Notes under the pieces: model-generated
What the model saw: the letters and a program-made list of their open reading frames with translations, nothing else
What the model was told of the DNA's origin: nothing
Databases searched by the model: none
Source of the DNA: Funneliformis mosseae
Taxonomy: Eukaryota; Glomeromycota; Glomeromycetes; Glomerales; Glomeraceae
Length of the DNA stretch: 16,011 nt
Direction: 5' to 3'
Assembly (NCBI GenBank): GCA_910592005.1
Contig: CAJVPP010002169.1
Coordinates: 1-16,011, forward strand
In this document: positions 1 through 9,067 of the stretch, one piece after another
Numbering within the stretch: position 1 is the stretch's first letter
How the letters are laid out: each line of letters begins with the position of its first letter
Position numbers and translations under genes: made by a program

Positions 1-989
1 ATTTAAAAAAAAAATTTTTTAAAAATTTTAATTTTTTATAAAAGTAAATCAGAAGGGAATTTATAGTAAATAAGCAGGCAAATTTGCCTGCAAATCGCTA
101 TAGTTTAAGGGATAATAGAGCTCTACAGGCATTTCTTTTATAACTCATTAAATGGTTAGGAAAATCTTGAGATACACAATTTGTATATTTAGGCATAAGA
201 TTAGGACTATTGCTAAATATATCAGCAATATTATATAATTTACAGCATTTTTCGCAAGCTGTATATTTTATTAAATGTGTACAAATACTAAGACTCTTAT
301 ATGTCATATAAAGAGATAAAGAAAAGGTTGAAAATGTGGTTTCATCTAAATTAACAAGAATATAGTATAAAAATTTAAAGAGAGAATTTGTAGCTACATT
401 AGATAATTGAAATTTCTCTTGGTACTTTAAGATCTATACAAAAATCCATGAAAAAGTATTGTTTAATTCTTTAGTATATCTAAAATCATTTTCCTCTAAT
501 TCTACTTCTAGAGCATCAAAATTTACTTGATTGTTTTCCTCTAAATCATCAGATGAATATTCTGAAATATTGTCTTCAAAATCTCTTTTATTATCTTCTT
601 CAAGTGCATCATTATCACTATCATCATGAGAATATTTCATTTATTACTTCTAGAGGTAAAATTTTAGAAGTTTTGTTTTTTTGAAAATTAATTGGTATCC
701 TTTTTACTAAATATGAGTATTCTTCTTGTGATTCTTTATTATAGTTTATATTGATTTGTAATCCTAAAGGTATTAAATTAATTAATGGTACTTCTGGTGC
801 TTTAGAAAAACTAGCAGCAGTTTCTTATTGTTGAGATACAATTGTATATTTAGCATAAGCTGCTTTAGACTTTGGATCTACCAATTTTTCTTTATAACCC
901 TGACAATAGCATAGTACAAATTTTTGAGTTTAAGAAGGATGAGCATAAGAAGTTTTTTAAACGCTTTGAGTGTTAGATTTATAAGGCAT
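1..989 (-). pseudogene. Plavaka/TNP2-like transposase relic, N-terminal part
   Basis: I read this as the N-terminal part of a large DNA transposase of the Plavaka/TNP2-like (CACTA-related) kind that is abundant in Glomeromycotina. On the minus strand a possible Met at 989 opens a frame with a segment reading LVDPKSKAAYAKY, preceded by a Cys-containing motif (LCYC). An acidic region follows (about 640-500), then ILKYQEKFQLSNVATNSL, then a zinc-binding-like block (CEKCCKLYNI .. DFPNH .. RNACRALL) near 240-110. The order acidic region, KYQEKF block, CxxC..LYN..FPNH..C is what I recognise from that family; this is memory, not a search. The frame is broken by TAA codons near the start, a frameshift near 640, and TAG codons at 434-436 (where the family has Trp) and 98-100. 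From 640 to 98 it stays in one frame. The catalytic region would lie beyond the left edge. Confidence 0.6.
74..91. repeat. 18-bp perfect palindrome
   Basis: GCAGGCAAATTTGCCTGC equals its own reverse complement and is unusually GC-rich for this window. It lies inside the decayed transposase frame just downstream of a TAG, so it may be chance or a remnant of a small insertion. No function can be assigned. Confidence 0.6.
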
Positions 990-1195
990 TTTAACAAAAT
1001 GTAAAAGAAAATTTTTATTTATTTGATTATTATAAATTATATTATAATTAGCGTAAAGTTCAATTTATTTTATTAAAGTTTAATTTATTATATTTATTGC
1101 ATATATATAGATTTACTTAAGATTATTTTATCTAATTTAAACTTTTTCTTCTTTTTACCTTTTTTAGTTTATTTAATATTTTTCCTTATTCTATA

Positions 1196-2880
1196 ATGAT
1201 GAATAAATACAAGTAAGTAAAAGAATTTTTTTTTAAATATTATAGTAGAATAACTTTATTGCAAAAAGAAAGAGGTAGTAATTGAACACTATACTCTTAT
1301 TGGAAAGATACTTTACACCTAGAAGATACTCCATACCCAGAAGATATTCCATATCTAGAAGATATTTCACGTTCTTATCAAGAAAATATCCTGTTAAATA
1401 AAGATAATAGTCAAATATTATACTTTCCGTTAAACAAAAATACAAGTCAAACTCCATTCTCTTCATTAAACAGAAATAGAAGTCAAACTCTATCCTCTCT
1501 ATTAAACAGAAATAGAAGTCAAACCCTATACTCTTATCAAGAACAAGAAGGTACTTTACTAAACAGAAATAGAGGTCAAGTTCTATACTCTCATTAAGAA
1601 AATATTGCTTTAAATATAAGAGAAAAAGAATATAGGGGTATTAATGAAGAAAATCATAAAAGAAACGAAAGTAGAGAAAGAGATCAAAAAGGTAATTTTA
1701 TAATAATGTTTTTATTTCAATTAGACTAATATTTTTTTATTAGAAATTACAGAATTATGTTCAGTTGTTACAGATTTAGCAAAAGAAGTAAGAGAATTGT
1801 GAGAACTATAATATGAAAAGAAAACTCTTGGTAGTCATGAAAATTAAATAAGAGCATAACATTCTTTATCTTCTGGCCTATTATATAAAGCCTAAAAAGC
1901 TTTAGAACTGATAAATTATGAATATAAGAAATCATTCCAGATTAGTATAAGCTAATTGAATATTAAAGAAAGTTTAATTATTTTATTTGTTTAATTTTAC
2001 TTTTTATTGTAAGATAATATTGTATAAATATTAAAGGGTTTAGATGAATCTTTAGCAATAGATTATAAAAATCATTGAACAGATATTGAAGAGAAAGTAA
2101 TTCAAAATACCATTCTGATTATAAAGAAAATACTCAGTCCTGAATTTCAGCATACTAATATAGAAATAAAGAAAGTTTTACAGAATTTTCATTGTTATTA
2201 AAGAAATATATACATTGTTTCAATAGATCCTCTAAAATTGAAGGCAAACAAACAAAAGACTGGTATAAATATTAGGAGAAAAGACGTAAGTATTAGTTTT
2301 AATTGATATAAATTTATATTTTAATTTGCGATAATACTACTTATTTATTTATTATAAAAGAAGAAAGAAAGATGCCAAAGAGGATTTCAGCATATGGTAA
2401 AAAATAAAGATCAGATGCTTATAAATCTACAACCTTTGATATCATGGAATAATTGGATTGAAGGCTTAGAAAGAGTTATTGGCAATTTAGGCTATAATTT
2501 AGATGAAGTTTCTGAATCAGATATTGAGAAAGTATAAGAAGAAAAGGATAGAAATATTCATTCATCATGAAAAGAAAGCTCAAACTATGTATTTTACGTA
2601 TATGATAAGCAATGGAGGTCTAATAGAGTAAGTTAAATATTTAAATTAAAACTTTCTTTAATTAATTCATTTTAACAAGTCTTCTTTACATTTTATTAAT
2701 TAAAATTTATTTCAAGTTTGAAAACTTTTGTGATATGCTAATTCAATAAAAGATAGTATTCAAAATATAAAAATTATGAAAAAAAGGTGATATGAAGACC
2801 AATTATATGTAGAAAACGATTATAAACTATCTTGCAATGCATCAGAATGAACTATTTCAAATTCATATCATTTTGGATAA
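1196..2880 (+). pseudogene. Multi-exon gene-like relic with 18 in-frame TAA/TGA codons
   Basis: Product not identified. The model has a short first exon at 1196-1212, then exons at about 1246-1691, 1744-1971, 2014-2285, 2361-2627 and 2680-2880. They are separated by GT..AG introns of 33 (doubtful), 52, 42, 75 and 52 bp, several with GTAAGT-like donors. Phases fit at every junction and no frameshift is needed. The protein starts with a repeat-rich region, then a possible helical segment (EITELCSVVTDLAKEVREL), a basic stretch (INIRRKDKKERCQRG), FYVYDKQWRSNR at the end of the fifth exon, and ends near YKLSCNASE with TAA at 2878-2880. Eighteen internal stops interrupt it: 10 TAA and 8 TGA, no TAG. 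The YDKQWRS-R segment resembles multicopy uncharacterised proteins of arbuscular-mycorrhizal fungi from memory only. It could be a young pseudogene, a transposon-borne gene, or something decoded unusually. Confidence 0.55.
1304..1597 (+). repeat. In-frame coding repeats: 18-bp units then 36-bp units
   Basis: Inside the second exon of the relic gene, four 18-bp units (1304, 1322, 1340, 1358) encode KDTLHL, EDTPYP, EDIPYL and EDISRS. They are followed by units beginning at 1394, 1430, 1466 and 1502, exactly 36 bp apart, and one at 1559. These encode variants of LLNRNRSQTLYS, some extended by YQE. All periods are multiples of three, so repeat growth kept the frame. This is evidence that the segment was once under protein-level selection. 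A 77-residue minus-strand reading frame here is only the antisense of these repeats. Confidence 0.7.
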
Positions 2881-3436
2881 ATAGTTATATTTAAAATTTT
2901 ATATTTTCAGCAAAGTAAGCAATTGATTAGTATCATGTGATTGGAATTTATACTACATTTCTAAAAATATTACACTATAGTATTATATTATCAGAAAATT
3001 TTTTATTTATTAATGACTGCAATATTTAATATTAAATAACATTTAATATAAACAAATAAATTTTATACAAACATCAAAATTATATTATATGCCTATTGTT
3101 GAATATATAAAAAATATCAAAAAAACTAAATATTAATATTGATAGAATATTTTATACAAATCGAAAAATATCAACATTTCAAATTGTTTACTAATATTCA
3201 TATTAATTTATCTAGTATAACTTAACTGAAATTAATACTGAAGGTCCTCGATCTGCACCAAAAATTGGTTAAGATCTGTGCATACATATTAAACCTAATT
3301 CAGAACAAAATCAGTGTTAGTTAATATTGATATCAGATTCATGAATTTTACCTAGCTTTTCTTTTTTCGACCTGTAAAATAAACTCAAATAATATATTAA
3401 ATCAATATTATTTAGCAAATCGATTTAATCCAAAAG
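2881..3436. other. Non-coding AT-rich stretch
   Basis: No coding segment is visible. A splice-acceptor-like TTTTCAG precedes 2911, so a further small exon of the upstream relic is possible but not supported. Near 3250-3282 there is a small imperfect repeat of GATCTG with an ACCAA..TTGGT hairpin between the copies. Otherwise it is unstructured AT-rich DNA leading into the palindromic satellite. Confidence 0.4.
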
Positions 3437-4750
3437 TTTAGTTCATTAAGATAATAAAACCATTATCACTAAGGAATGATAATATCATCATACCTTAGAA
3501 ATAATTAAACAATTATTCCTTAGGAATAAAAAACTATCATTTTTTAGATATGATAAAATAATTATTCCTTAGATATAATAATACTATCATCCCTAAAGAA
3601 TGATAAAATTATCGTCAATAATACCATCATATTTTAGGTATAATAAAATTATCATATTTAAGAAATGATAATACTATCGTTTTATAAGTACGATAAAACT
3701 ATTGTATCTAAAAAATGATAATACCATCATTTCTTAGGTATAATAAAACTATTATATTTAAAAAATGATAATACTATCATTCTTTAGAAATGATAAAACA
3801 ATCATTCCTTAGGAATGATAAAACTATCATTTCTTAAATATGATAATATCATCATTCCTAAAGAATAATAAAACTACCATCCCTAAGGAATGATAATACC
3901 ATCATATCTTAGGAATGATAAAATTATCATACCTAAGTGATGATAATACTATTATTCCTTAGGTATAATAAAATAATCATTCTTTATAAACAATAAATAT
4001 ATCTTACCTTAGGAATAATAAAATCATTATTCTTTAGATACAATAATACCATCATCCCTAAGGAATGATAAAACAATCATTCTTTAAGAATAATAAATGC
4101 ATTATATCTTAGGAATAATAAAACTATCATTCCTTAGATATAATAATACTATTATTCTTAAAGAATGATAAAATCATCATCCCTAAGAAATAATAAAATC
4201 TTTATTACTTAGATATAATAAAATCATAATTCCTTAGATATGATAAATATATCATACCATAAAAATGATAAAACCATTATTCTTTAAGTATAATAATACT
4301 ATTGTTTCTTAGCTATAAAAAAAATCATCTCTAAGGAACGATAAATACATTATTTCTTAAAAACAATAAAACTATTATTCTTAAGGATAATAATACAATT
4401 ATTTCTAAGAAATGATAAAACCATCATCCCTAAGGAACAATAAAATTATCATTCCTTAGATATGATAAAACTTTTATATCTAAGAAATGATAAATGTATT
4501 ATTCCTTAGGAATGATAATATCATTGTATCTAAAAAATAATAAAACTATCGTATTTTAGATATGATAAAATTATCATACCTAAGAAATGATAATACCATC
4601 ATTCCTTAAGTATGAAAAATAATCATTCCTTAAGAATAATAAATATATAATACCTTAGAAACAATAAAATAATCATATCTTAGAGACAATAATACCATTA
4701 TTTCTAAGGAATGATAATACCTATCATACCTAAGAAATAATATAATCATT
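3437..4750. repeat. Satellite of ~50 palindromic 25-bp units
   Basis: The unit is a 19-bp near-palindrome, consensus ATCATTCCTTAGGAATGAT, plus a 6-bp spacer that is usually AAAAC(T/C) or AATAC(T/C). The array runs with little interruption for about 1.3 kb, so roughly 50 copies are expected from length and period. The centre is asymmetric and occurs as both CCTTAGG and CCTAAGG, so the palindrome core looks inverted in some units while the spacer keeps one orientation. Copies differ mainly by transitions (C/T, G/A). There is no reading frame through it. Each unit could form a short hairpin. It resembles a minisatellite, not a CRISPR array, because the spacers are short and nearly invariant. Confidence 0.9.
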
Positions 4751-4762
4751 TTAATCAGATGT

Positions 4763-4854
4763 CAATTAGTTATAAATAAGATAGTTCAAATTTTAATATA
4801 TACTAATTGGCTATAAGTATGCCAATCAGCTATAAATAAGATAGGTCAAATTTT
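4763..4854. repeat. 60-bp direct duplication
   Basis: A segment at 4763-4794 (starts CAATTAGTTATAAATAAGAT) recurs at 4823-4854 (starts CAATCAGCTATAAATAAGAT), exactly 60 bp apart, with 29 of 32 positions identical by eye. It borders the palindromic satellite on its right side and may be the edge of the same repeat-bearing element. Confidence 0.7.
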
Positions 4855-4859
4855 GGTTA

Positions 4860-4960
4860 ATTCTTGGCTGATTTTCTAATGTATACAAATCGGCTAGGCT
4901 GATTTTGATAATTTGCTGATTTAGACTGATTTTAGGCTGATTTTTGCATATCTGATTTTT
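4860..4960. repeat. GGCTGATTTT-rich repeat patch
   Basis: GGCTGATTTT or close variants (TGCTGATTT, GACTGATTTT) occur about six times within 100 bp. It reads as a short degenerate repeat between the 60-bp duplication and the kinase relic. It may be subterminal repeat material of a mobile element. Confidence 0.5.
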
Positions 4961-4976
4961 TTAATTTCAACCAGTG

Positions 4977-5525
4977 TATAATAGTATCATTAAATTTTAA
5001 CAATTTTATAATCCATTTATCTTTAATATAATCTAATAAATTCTTTCTTAAATTACTTTTATTTTGTATATTGCATCACTATTATATAATTTAAAGTATT
5101 TAGATCTTGAGTAAATCTATATAATTGAATAAGATTTTCTTTAGAATATTTATCTAATGGACTATGATATTCATAATGTATTTTTCACTAAAATATAAAA
5201 CATTAATTTAAAAAGTAATTATTTAAATTAAAATAATTAATAATTTATATCTTATTTAAAAATTCTTTATTTAAATTTGATGATTTATCAAAACTTTTAA
5301 GAATTATATCAGTTTTGCTATTTTTTATCCAAATTTTATCTTTATATGAATATGATATAATAAATCCATCTAACTACATAACTTTATATATAAGGTTAAA
5401 TCCACTTTTATTAAAATATTCAATATTTTCAAATTTATTATAAAAAATCCATTCTAATATTTGTCTTTAATTTTGAGTTTTCATTTGAATTTCTTAAATA
5501 AATTTATCAATAAATTCATTTTTGC
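4977..5525 (-). pseudogene. Protein kinase fragment (N-lobe), decayed
   Basis: This reads as the N-terminal lobe of a eukaryotic-type Ser/Thr/Tyr kinase from the hugely expanded family of arbuscular-mycorrhizal fungi. The first segment (about 5525-5251) reads NEFIDKFI, a stop, EIQMKTQN, a stop, RQILEWIFYNKFENIEYFNK, then a degenerate glycine loop (SGFNLIYKVM) and the beta-3 lysine in DIILKSFDKS, ending EFLNK. An intron of about 63 bp (5250-5188) keeps its TTTTAG acceptor, but its donor reads AT where GT is expected. The second segment reads KIHYEYHSPLDKYS, LIQLYRFTQDLNTLNYIIVM (hinge) and, after a frameshift near 5035, NLRKNLLDYIKDKW. Stops sit at family Gln and Trp positions. The match ends near 4977, before the catalytic loop, at the edge of the repeats. 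It cannot be an active kinase. Confidence 0.75.
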
Positions 5526-5532
5526 TAGTCAA

Positions 5533-5779
5533 TTAAAAAAATTTTGTTAAAATAAATTAGAATTACATTTTTTATATTAATCATATTCAGTATATTTTTT
5601 ATTATAATTTAAACAAATTTCTTTTTTCTAAATAATTTTAAAGTATTAGTATTATAATTATAATATAAACATTAAATATTAAAATACAATACTTACTTAA
5701 ATAATATATTTATTAAATATTTAATAAATATTTTATATAATTATTTAATTATGTTTAAGATAAAAGTATAAATAACCAA
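5533..5779. other. AT-rich DNA upstream of the kinase fragment
   Basis: A 5-prime exon of the kinase relic might be expected here on the minus strand, because the fragment starts just after an acceptor-like TTGACTAG. None is recognisable. The sequence grades into the AT satellite. Confidence 0.35.
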
Positions 5780-7000
5780 ATAAAAATAACTTATTATCTA
5801 TTAAATTATTAATTTTAAATATTTAATTAAATAAAATTTTAGATAAACTTAAATAATAATAAAAAGTAATATTAAATACTAATAATCAACAAATAGCTTA
5901 CTATCTAAATTTTAAATAAAAAATTTAATTAAGTTTAAATTATAATAAAAGTATAATTTAATATTAATAATTAATAAAAATAACTTATAATCTAAATTTT
6001 AAATATATAATTAAAGTTGAATTTAAATTATAATAAAAATACATTAAAAATAAAAATAATTTATCATCTAAATTTTAAATAAAAAATTAAGTTATATTTA
6101 AATTATAGTTAAAAGTATAATTTAATACTAATAATCAATAAAAATAACTTATTACCTAAATTTTAAATAAAAAATTAAATTTTAGTTTAAATTATAATAA
6201 AATGTTTTAATACAAATAATCAAAAAAAATAACTTACAATATAAATTTTAAATAAATAATTTTAATTTAATTTAAATTATAATAAATATATTAATAATAA
6301 TAAAAAATAACTTATCATTTAAATTTTAAATAAAAAATTAAGTTGAATTTAAATAACAATAATAAGTATGATCAAATATTAATAATTAGTTAAAATAACT
6401 TATTATCTTAATTTTAGATAAAAAATTAATTGAATTAAAATTACAGTAGAAAGTATAATAAATATTAATAATTAATAAAAAAAACTTTATATCCTAAAAA
6501 TATTTTTTTTTATTTAAATAAAAATTTATATAAGTTAAAATTACTATAAAAAGTAAAATTAAATATTAATAATTAATAAAAATAGCTTACTAGCTATTAT
6601 ATTATTAATTATGAATTATTATTTTAAATACAAAATTTAGTAAATTTTAAATTACAATATAAAGTATAATTAAATGTAATAATAATAAAAATAACTTATA
6701 ATCTAAATTTAAATAAAAACCTAATTATATTTAATCATAGTAAAAAAAATATAATTAAATATTAATAATCAATAAAAATAACTTACTCTCTAATAATAAT
6801 AGATTTATTTAAATAAAAGATTTAAATGAATTAAATTACAGTAAAAAATATAAATTAATAAATTTACTTACTTTTAATAATAATTTTATTTATTTAAATA
6901 AAAAATTTAGCAAAGTTTAAATTAAAATAAAAATTATAATTGATACTAATTATAATAAAAATAATTTACAATCTAAATATAAATGTAAATTATAAAAATT
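5780..7000. repeat. Degenerate AT satellite, period ~85 bp, ~14 copies
   Basis: A landmark of the form AATAACTTAT(A/T)ATCTAAATTTTAA recurs near 5785, 5892, 5979, 6055, 6143, 6228, 6306, 6394, 6479, 6581, 6690, 6778, 6860 and 6960. Spacings are 76-109 bp, mostly 82-88. Between landmarks each copy carries variants of AAATTATAATAAAAAGTATA and TTAATATTAATAATTAATAA. There is almost no G or C and no reading frame. It is a diverged tandem repeat unrelated in sequence to the 25-bp palindromic satellite. Confidence 0.75.
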
Positions 7001-7183
7001 ACATTAAATTTAATTAATATAAATAATATGGATTGATTGCTAGGAAAATTAGTTTTGGGAATTTTTTAACAAAATTGAAATTTTTATTATATTTTAATTT
7101 TTGATATTATTAGATTAAATATATTAAGTTCTTAATTTAAGTTAAAAATTTCTTAGAATCTGATTTTCTTAGAAATTCTCCTA

Positions 7184-7211
7184 TAGTAACGGTCATAAGT
7201 ATCTGACCATC
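7184..7211 (+). repeat. Left terminal inverted repeat of Tc1 element
   Basis: It contains GGTCATAAGTATCTGACCA and matches the reverse complement of 9669-9696 at 25 of 28 positions. All three differences are transitions. It is preceded by TA (7182-7183). Confidence 0.9.
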
Positions 7212-7212
7212 T

Positions 7213-7911
7213 CTAACTCCGATTACAAGTAAGTAAATTCAAAATTTTTTTTATTTAAAAAATACATAATCTACTAACTAAAATTAATACATTATATAAT
7301 CACCATCTGACTCTATAAGTGCAGTTGTATGCTGTTAACCTTATGTTCAGCCTGTTAAACTTAGGGTAATTAACTTAATAATAGGGAGTAATGTGCGAGA
7401 AACTATTAAGTTACTATGAAATAAGTCCTATCACAATCAACCTTAAGTTTATACTTTTAGATGAGTAAATAACTTTAACAACTTGTAAACACAATAACAC
7501 AATTGACACGTTGAAGGATTTTTAATATAAATAGTTTAGAAAGAGATTCCTTTATTATAGAGATTTATATCCTTAGCAATCCTTAACCTTAGATTCTAAG
7601 TTTTGAACTTGAATTATTGAGTTTATACTATTATCTCTGCCCTTTTGCAAGGACAAATTTCTATCCTATTTATACAAAAATACAATTATAAGAATTTGCT
7701 ATCTAACACTAAACTATTTTATAATGATAAGATAAGTATTAAAGATAAATTATAATTTAACGATAACACTAATATAATAAATAATAATAATAAAATATAA
7801 AAATAAAATAAATAAAATAAAAATGTTAACTAAGTTAAAAATGCTAATGATGTTAATAATGTAGATCATTCATCAATCTTTGTAATGCAGTAAGATTAAC
7901 TTCATATAGTA
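7213..7911. other. Extra ~700 bp inside Tc1 element, no gene seen
   Basis: Tc1 elements normally have only short DNA between the transposase end and the terminus, so this is probably a nested insertion. The part at about 7320-7720 is visibly less AT-rich than its surroundings and has short motifs such as GTTAACC, TGTTAAAC and a TTTATAC box. These recall a solo LTR, but I could not find TG..CA ends with a matching target duplication. 7770-7860 is low-complexity AATAA/TAAAA sequence. No protein match is visible on either strand. Confidence 0.4.
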
Positions 7912-8389
7912 TCAATACCTTTTCATGCTAGCTACCAAATTCACAGCAAGTATAGATGATAATCGATTCTATTCTTTTGTAAGTTTTTCCTTTAACCCTC
8001 TAATTGATTGAATTTATTTTTGTATATTAATTTTCATTAACCTCTAAACATTTTCTATAGGGTTTTGGTCTAAAGACATTGATGGCTAAGAAGTACCTCA
8101 ATGCCATTTTCTTCCTTCTATTTTTTCACAATTTTTGATTGATGCTTTGGATCATTATCTTCTTACAAAATTCAATCTATGTTACTTTTACCAAAAAGTT
8201 TAGAGGTGAAAGCCAGAAGACCCTGCTTATGAATAGTTTACATAAATTTAGCATTATGGTTCCTCTAAAAGCAAAATAGTTTACCAAATCTAAAAGCAGA
8301 AAAACATCCCTAAACATGAACTTTTGGTGAATGCTTAACAAAACGAAACACTTTTTTTCTATCAGAAAACTGCCAAACCTTTTTTTTGA

Positions 8390-8401
8390 TATATATAATT
8401 A
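8390..8401. repeat. Target-site duplication, left copy
   Basis: TATATATAATTA, identical to 9056-9067 on the other side of the nested element. Confidence 0.75.
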
Positions 8402-9055
8402 GAGTTTTGGATGAGTCAAATTAATTCTTGAGTCAGATAAGCTGAGTCAAATTTAAATCAAGTCAAGTTTATGTTTTTTTGACTTGATGATTTGCGAGTT
8501 AAACTAAATTCAAGTCAAGTTAAATATTTAACTCGACTCAATTTAAACTTGACTTGATTTGAGTTGACTTGAGTTGACTCGAGTTGATTTGAATGATAAA
8601 AATCATTCAAGAAGAACGATAAGAAATTGTTCGACTTGAACAATTTTTTTTTATCATTCAAGAAGAACAATGACGAATTGTTCAACTTGAATGATTTTTT
8701 TTATCATTCAAGAAGAATGATGATGAATTATTCAAGAAGAACAATGATAAATCATTTAAGAAGAACGATGATAAATCGTTCAAGAAGAATAATAACGAAT
8801 CATTCAAGAAGAATGATAACAAATTGTTTGCTCTCCTTCCCCCCTGATTTTTTCATTTTTTTTATTATTTTTTTTTAAAATTAAATCGAGTAAAAATTGA
8901 GTTGAGTTAAATTGAATTGAATTTAAAATTTATATAACTCAAATCAAATCAAATTGAAAGATTTATAAAATAAAATTGACTCAACTTGACTCAAAAAAAG
9001 AGAGTCAAATAGAGTTGATTTTTAAACTCAACTTGACTCAACTTATTCAGAACTC
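8402..9055. mobile_element. 654-bp nested inverted-repeat (foldback/MITE-like) element
   Basis: It is inserted in the Tc1 transposase and flanked on both sides by the same 12 bp, TATATATAATTA (8390-8401 and 9056-9067). Because the site is AT-rich, the true duplication may be shorter (8-12 bp). Its ends are inverted: it starts GAGTTTTGGATGAGTC, and the reverse complement of its right end starts GAGTTCTGAATAAGTTGAGT. Both arms (about 8402-8595 and 8880-9055) are full of GAGTTGA/TCAACTTGACTC motifs and would fold on each other. The centre holds a 24-bp tandem repeat. It has no transposase of its own, so it is non-autonomous. The duplication length would fit a Mutator-like or hAT-like mover, but the family is not determined. 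Confidence 0.75.
8703..8830 (+). repeat. 24-bp tandem repeat inside the nested element
   Basis: The motif AAGAAGA recurs at 8710, 8734, 8758, 8782 and 8806, exactly 24 bp apart, within units of the form ATCATTCAAGAAGAAYGATR. Two further units at 8609 and 8660 are spaced about 50 bp and alternate with the inverted form (TTCAACTTGAATGAT). Because 24 is a multiple of three, an 83-residue frame is open through here (8627-8878), repeating NHSRR-like octapeptides. I regard it as repeat DNA, not a gene. Confidence 0.8.
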
Positions 9056-9067
9056 TATATATAATTA
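9056..9067. repeat. Target-site duplication, right copy
   Basis: TATATATAATTA, identical to 8390-8401. Removing the element and one copy brings the two halves of the Tc1 transposase back next to each other, to within a one-base slip in an A run. Confidence 0.75.

Noticed and set aside
1233..1466. 77-residue minus-strand reading frame with YLLGMEYLLG repeats
   Set aside because: Antisense of the in-frame repeats of the plus-strand relic gene, whose phase is supported across several introns.
3437..4750. CRISPR array
   Set aside because: The gaps between repeats are about 6 bp and nearly invariant, there are no unique spacers, no cas genes, and the setting is eukaryotic.
7333..7830. Solo LTR with TGTTAAC-type ends
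   Set aside because: Several TG..CA boundary choices were tried by eye and none gave a matching 5-bp duplication, so it is left as an unclassified insert.
8627..8878. 83-residue plus-strand reading frame with NHSRR-like octapeptides
   Set aside because: Open only because a 24-bp tandem repeat is a multiple of three. It sits in the core of a non-autonomous nested element and has no independent sign of being a gene.
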